This document shows, piece after piece, positions 58,712-64,000 of a DNA stretch of 64,000 nucleotides. Within the stretch, counting starts at the first letter, position 1. Every line of letters starts with the position of its first letter. The notes under the pieces were generated by a model. It saw only the letters and a list, made by a program, of their open reading frames with translations, searched no databases and had not been told where the DNA came from. Source of the stretch: Carex sylvatica (lineage: Eukaryota; Streptophyta; Magnoliopsida; Poales; Cyperaceae); assembly GCA_964058845.1 (NCBI GenBank), contig CAXKVR010000034.1, forward strand, positions 1 through 64,000, read 5' to 3'. The position numbers and the translations under genes were made by a program.

Positions 58712-59722
58712 TGTTGCGTCTAACCCATGCATTTCTCTATTATTTATTTTATACTCCATCATTTACGTAATATAAAACAAAACTATATCATCTATCAATT
58801 TTAATTTTATTCGAATGAATTTCAATATGTGATGTTAGAGATGTAAAAACATGACATCATGAGCGACACATTACGACACGGTACATTTTTCTCAATATAC
58901 ACACGTCAGTCGTATGATGTATCTATTTGTGTGCCGTGATCATTTTTTGAAAAAATAATAATAATGTAAAAGTTGACCTAATTACATTATTGAACGACAT
59001 CAAATATAATACAAACATGACACGGCATATGACCAAATGTAACTATACGTAATGAAACAGCATAAAATTTATATCATTATTTATCAAATAACAGTTAAGA
59101 TTTTAGACAATAAATTTAGTTTTTTACACAGTATTGTTACAATATTATTTATTGAGTAAAGCTTTTTCTCCTCATGATTTTCGTCTTATTTAATCAAAAG
59201 TATAGTTTAAAAAAAAAATAGAAATTGAGATTTTCTATAAAGATGCAGTAGTCTAGCTAGTTGGCATTCAAGGTTCAAGTCACGACCAAGACACAATTTT
59301 ATTGTTTTTACTAAAAATAAAATAAATTGATAATAAACTGTTGGAAACAAAAACCTAACTAAAAATAATTTTTTATTTATTTTATATATCATGTTATGGA
59401 TAAAAATTTGGGAACTATTTGATAAGCCTGATTATATATAGAGCAAACAAGGATATTTTCTATCTAATATAATTCTAAAGCAAGCTAGAAAGAATAAAAT
59501 TAAGCATGCATGGTCGCCGCAAAAGAAGCAATATCATAAAGTCATAATATATACATCATCGTGCCTTACAATTAATGTGTAATACAAAACCATTATTCTC
59601 TCTTATTATTATTAATTTATTATTATTATTATTTGGATAAGCATATATAAACCAAGATGTTTGGAAGATATGCATAAACTAATTAAGCTTTTATACATCT
59701 CATATATATTCTCATCCACATA
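58712..59722. other. Intergenic, no gene seen
   Basis: AT-rich. GACACG / TGACAC words recur around 58,850-59,050. At about 59,250-59,275 there are tRNA-like A- and B-box words, but too close together for a SINE. Confidence 0.5.
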
Positions 59723-62403
59723 TATAACACCCAATAAATTTAATATTTTATTTTCTTGAAATTATTTTGGACTTACATATAAAATAAGAAAACATAAAGG
59801 TTTAAAATGTAAAAAGGTAATTTTAAATAAAAAAAATAAAATAAAGACCAACGTGACACAATTGACAGTTACCACGCGGTCCATGGGTGTGCCCCACCGT
59901 GCTCTCTAATTGACTTTAATTCAATTAGAGAGGGGATCAGACTAAACCAAAAGAAAAAAGAAAAAAGAAAAGAAAAGGAAAAATGGAAGAAAAAGAAAGA
60001 GAAAAGAGGAAGAGAAAGGGAAAAGAGATATCTTGATAAAAATTCTTATTCGATTATATGTTCGATTGGAATTTGGATTACATCGTACTGGTTCTGAATA
60101 ATTGTAGTAACTCGAATTGGATTTATGTACTGATCGCTATATGGTAATCGAATTTCTCTATAATATATGTTTTCGAGTTGTGTGGTCAAATTAGATGTTT
60201 AAATTGAGTAATGGATTATGAGGGCATATTTAACGGGATAGAGAGGCTTATGTTTCAATTTCATGTCTGGTTATCTCCTATTCGATTTAGTTTTTTTTTT
60301 GGAATTGATTAAATAGATTTTAGTGTATAAGCTAAGCTTGAGATGATTTAACTCAAAATTTGTATGATTGTATACACTAATTAATTGATTTGCTTGAGGC
60401 CTCTCTTTTATCCTTGTGTTTTCTTTAATTGAATTTGAACTTGAAATATTGTGATGTGCTTACCTTTGTAACAAGGTTATCTGGATGATTTAATTTTCAG
60501 ATTTTTGGTTTAGAGTTCCAACCTAAATCGTAACTGTCGATATCAAGCTCAAACCAGCTTGTACCTATGCATTGTTACCATTTTCCTTGTGGTTTGATAT
60601 TTCTTGTTATTTGCTAAGATTAACTGATGAACGTTGAGGGTTTAGAGTGCCGGTACTCGTCAGTACCGGTCTCAATGTATTATGTTACCATGGGCTTAAT
60701 TTTAAACAAAATAGGATAAAGACGACATAATTTGTGAAATACCTACGAATTGATAAAACTAAATATGTCAGAGGGGCCTTAATGCAAAGTTACATGAATA
60801 CTATAGAAATCAGTTAGAAATTAAAGAATGAAATTGAATTGGATGTAGGGGCTTCGGCTTGATTAAGAAACATGGGCTTTGGATCTTTTTAATTGAAATA
60901 GATAAACTAAAGAAAAATAATCTAGATTAGAGTTGTCTGTACTCTTCAGAAATAAAAGAAACATGGAATTAGACTATGTTTATTGGATTATTAAACTATT
61001 TGACATTTAAATATTGGTCTTAACCAAAATGAAAAATATTAAGGGAGTCATTAAATAATTAACCCAAAAGATGTCATAATTAAAATGATTATCTCTATTA
61101 CTTAACACTGATTGGAGATGTGATTATAAAGGTATATAATACTTGGAGGATTTAAAAGATAGCACTAAACAAGGCACAATAAAGATAGAGATGGATGAGA
61201 CAAAGTGTACAGGAAGAACATACTGATAGTGACCTCTCATGTTGCCCTAAGATATCAAGTGCGAGGTTATTAGATTAGTCTGAGATTCATGACTAGGAAT
61301 TAAATCGTAACTCGCTGTGCATTTTGAATATTTGATTGACTGCATTGATTGAACTGTTACATCATATGCATAGCCCAATAAAATTGAAACTGAATTACAG
61401 GTAAGTCTATTGACTGTCATGTTGTTATTGTTTATCGATTGAATAATTCTTATTGCAAATGATTGATTGAGACCATATTGATTAAATTGATTGAATATTA
61501 ATACTGTAATCCTTGAACCTCCATATAATGGAGAAAAAAGATTAATATATCGTAAAGTCTAACTAGCCACTAGACTTTACTCCAGGACCCTTATGCGCAT
61601 ATGGTGAATGGCCCCAACTAAATCCAGTACCGATTGGATAGGAGATATTGAATAAATGTGAATTGTGACTGTAAGACTAATGAACTGTGGTAACTGTCTT
61701 ATCAATGATTTTCTTTCCGATAATGACAGTATTATGATATTGATTTCGTATTATTTCTATTAACCAATTGTAAGGATAGTTATAACAGTATAAGCCTAAT
61801 ACGACACTGTCAGTGTTACCATACTAGAAATTATAAAGTTAAGAAACCAAACATTACTAGACTTTATGGTTTAAAAGACATTGACCCAAACCATCTATTC
61901 TGATAAGATTTTTGGAGTTCTGATTTATTTATCTAATTTATGTTGTTCAATTGGATACTATTATTAAGCATTTGCATTCGTAATTATATAATTAACTGTT
62001 TATTTCTCGGGCGGTGATTTCATTCTGAATATAGATTTTCTTCGAATCCAATAATCCGAGTGGCAATCAGCACTAAGAAATAATTTATTATTTCTCACTC
62101 ATTTTTCTTTGTGGGTTACAGGTTTATTATACGAAGATAAAGAGCGCTTCCGGGTAATATTTGACAGCAGGGCCACCTAAAGGTATGGGACTTGGGTTTA
62201 TTATATCTGACAGGGTGCAGAGAATATATCTATAGCATCATCCACTATAAAATATCAGATAATTATTGTAAATAAATTGAGATGTGGCAAAAATAATGGA
62301 TGCTATTGGCAATGCATAAAAAGATCCATGCCTTATGTTATGTTAATTGAATGGTAAATAGACGTGGTAGAGATCGTCGCACCTCCGGATCGGGGGTGTG
62401 ACA
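59723..62403 (+). mobile_element. Probable Tekay-type Ty3/gypsy solo LTR, 2.7 kb
   Basis: The left edge reads TATAACACCCAATAAATTTA (canonical TGTAACACCC with TG changed to TA). The right edge reads CACCTCCGGATCGGGGGTGT followed by GACA. ACATA stands on both sides (59,718-59,722 and 62,404-62,408). Internal wording such as CCACGCGGTCCATGGGTGTG, CTCTAATTGACTTTAATTCA and a long AAAAGAAAAGG purine stretch is typical of the U3-R region of Tekay/Del LTRs. No internal coding region or second LTR exists in the window, so it fits unequal recombination between LTRs. The altered first dinucleotide keeps this below certain. Confidence 0.65.
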
Positions 62404-62465
62404 ACATACCACATGGGGCTAATTATAGGTTTGTAATATAATCAAATAGAGGGACCTACCTAGCT

Positions 62466-62496
<31 letters not shown>

Positions 62497-62500
<4 letters not shown>

Positions 62501-62918
62501 GTTGGCTACTATGCTTATATAAGCATATTCCCACATATGCTTATAACTCATTTTTGTGCTTCCAATGTCCAAATGGTCGATCTGAACCATTCATCTTGTT
62601 CTCCATATTAATATGTGCTTGGAAACTAAATTTTACATTTTTCTGAATTTTTTTACTATTTATTAAGCTATTTTGAAAATCGCTGATCCAACGGTGGCTG
62701 CACAAAACAGTAAAATCAGCAGCCACCGTTGGATTAATAATTTTCAAGTGGCTTAATAAATAGTAAAAAAATTCAGAAAAATGTAAAATTTAGTTTCCAA
62801 GCCCATATTAATATGGAGAACAAGATGAACGGTTCAGATCGACCATTTGGACATTGGAAGCACAAAAATGAGTTATAAGCATATGTGGGGATATGCTTAT
62901 ATAAGCATAGTAGCCAAC

Positions 62919-62922
<4 letters not shown>
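62497..62922. mobile_element. 426-bp long-hairpin MITE in a TA microsatellite
   Basis: AGAGGTTGGCTACTATGC at the left is exactly inverted as GCATAGTAGCCAACCTCT at the right. The arms continue for nearly 200 bp with very few mismatches (TGCTTCCAATGTCCAAATGG, CTTGTTCTCCATATTAATATG). The centre is a second perfect stem, CCAACGGTGGCTGC / GCAGCCACCGTTGG. (TA)n runs flank both sides (62,469-62,496 and 62,923-62,956), compatible with a TA target. The core words are shared with 35,355-35,755. A transcript would fold almost end to end. Confidence 0.9.
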
Positions 62923-62956
<34 letters not shown>

Positions 62957-62958
<2 letters not shown>

Positions 62959-64000
62959 ATCACTACCAAACAGTAATACCAGTTAATTGCATATTAAATT
63001 GGAATGATAAGGAAAAATTAGAAAACACATCGGATACAGTAATATGAGAGTTAGAAATGATTCTAAAAAGATTAGAAAAAGAACAATATAAAGCACAATT
63101 GTCATAACAGTATGGAAGGAAAGAAACAGAAGAACCTTCACCCAAAAGAGGAAAATTGAGCATATCCTAATTAATGAGGCTTCAACCGATGTGCATAACT
63201 GGAGCTTGTTCAGTTAGGAGAGATAGTAGGGGAGGGGGTTTGGATATTTTAGAAGCATTTTTAATATTACTGGATGAACTTTTTAAGAACTGAGTAGTTC
63301 GATTCAGTTCAAACATTGTTACAAGGGTCACTTGATCCAAATAACACACCTGTAAATAACTTTCTATATCAATATATCTTAGGAAAAAATTTCCACTAAC
63401 TCTAAAAAAAAATGTTAAGTAGCTATTACAATGAATGAATTATGCACAAAGCAAAATCAGCATGGCTGAGGATTGCCATTATTAATTAGAAGATCAGTCA
63501 AAAGAGTCATAATAGTATTTTTTTTTTTTTTTTATATGTATATATCTAGAAAGACATTACATATATATTGCATATGCCATATGTGAATTTATACGCGAAT
63601 TCAAATATAAAGTTTGATTTTATAGTTTTTACTACACATTTCATTATCAACAAAAATAAAATATAAATTATAGCTAAAACTGCCCATTGACTAGGCAGTA
63701 TGGTGTAAAACCCCAGTCTTCTCTAGAGATGAATAAGGAGACTCGTAATCTGTGAACTGGTAAGAAATGGCTCGCTCCTGCTTAGCGCAGCGGGTGTCCG
63801 GGTGATAAGTCTCTTATAAATTTCACATTTTTCGTTGAGTTTTTCTCTCTTCTGTCCACTCAAAATTCATTCTTACACCAGAGAAGACATTGAGTACAGT
63901 ATTCACTATAAACAAACAATTGGTAATGTATGCCAATCCAATACAATGGTTGTTATTAATTGTCTGAAATTTTTACATTGAGAAACATAAATATAATATT
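62957..64000. other. Intergenic to window end
   Basis: AT-rich, with a poly-T run near 63,515-63,533. At 63,690-63,850 GC content rises and words such as TGCTTAGCGCAGCGGGTGTC appear, but no gene family is recognisable. Confidence 0.5.

Noticed and set aside
59243..59300. tRNA-like A-box (TCTAGCTAGTTGG) and B-box (GGTTCAAGTC) words
   Set aside because: The boxes are only about 15 bases apart, too close for a tRNA gene or intact SINE, and no cloverleaf forms.

Overview
This is an AT-rich stretch of a flowering-plant nuclear genome, most likely a eudicot. It has intron-split genes with GT-AG junctions and plant-specific families: a VAS1-type aminotransferase, a PP2A B' subunit, a PGR/TMEM19 membrane protein, a CYSTM-like micropeptide, and plant mobile domain (PMD) genes inside Mutator-like DNA. 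Nested LTR retrotransposons, hAT elements and MITEs fill much of the rest. There are no prokaryotic or organellar features. The species cannot be named from the sequence.

Layout. 1-11,900 is a transposon nest: a Ty3/gypsy (Athila-like) fragment, then GC-rich hAT-like terminal sequence interrupted by a complete but dead Ty1/copia element (578-9644, TSD AACCC), then a cluster of AACGTTGTAACGTTT palindromes. 11,900-16,950 is intergenic, with a 556-bp hAT MITE that has a perfect 8-bp TSD and a 1.5-kb inverted-repeat element. 16,954-20,074 (minus) is a nine-exon VAS1/ISS1-like aminotransferase. 20,878-24,301 is a hAT transposon with a perfect 8-bp TSD and a nearly intact transposase. 25,260-26,300 is a ~125-bp minisatellite in front of a six-exon TDRD3/RMI1-like OB-fold gene (26,991-31,522, plus). 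32,134-33,868 (plus) is a five-exon PGR gene. 34,530-36,220 (minus) is a two-exon gene for a 53-aa cysteine-rich CYSTM-like peptide, too short for ordinary ORF calling. 36,800-46,000 is largely repeats (a ~245-bp satellite, a 38-bp tandem repeat, a MITE), plus a PPR fragment and some unassigned exon-like segments. 46,641-49,357 (minus) is a two-exon PP2A B' (B56) gene.

50,627-58,702 is an 8.1-kb Mutator-like element with ~180-bp terminal inverted repeats and a perfect 9-bp TSD. It carries an eight-exon PMD gene on the plus strand, broken by one stop codon, converging on a MURA transposase pseudogene on the minus strand. 59,723-62,403 is a probable Tekay-type solo LTR. A 426-bp hairpin MITE sits in a TA microsatellite at 62,497-62,922, and a relative of it lies in the CYSTM intron.

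The cellular genes are unrelated neighbours, not a pathway. The most interesting items are the PMD-carrying MULE, the micropeptide gene with a MITE in its intron, and the two related long-hairpin MITEs. Exon boundaries were placed by eye from splice signals and reading-frame continuity.
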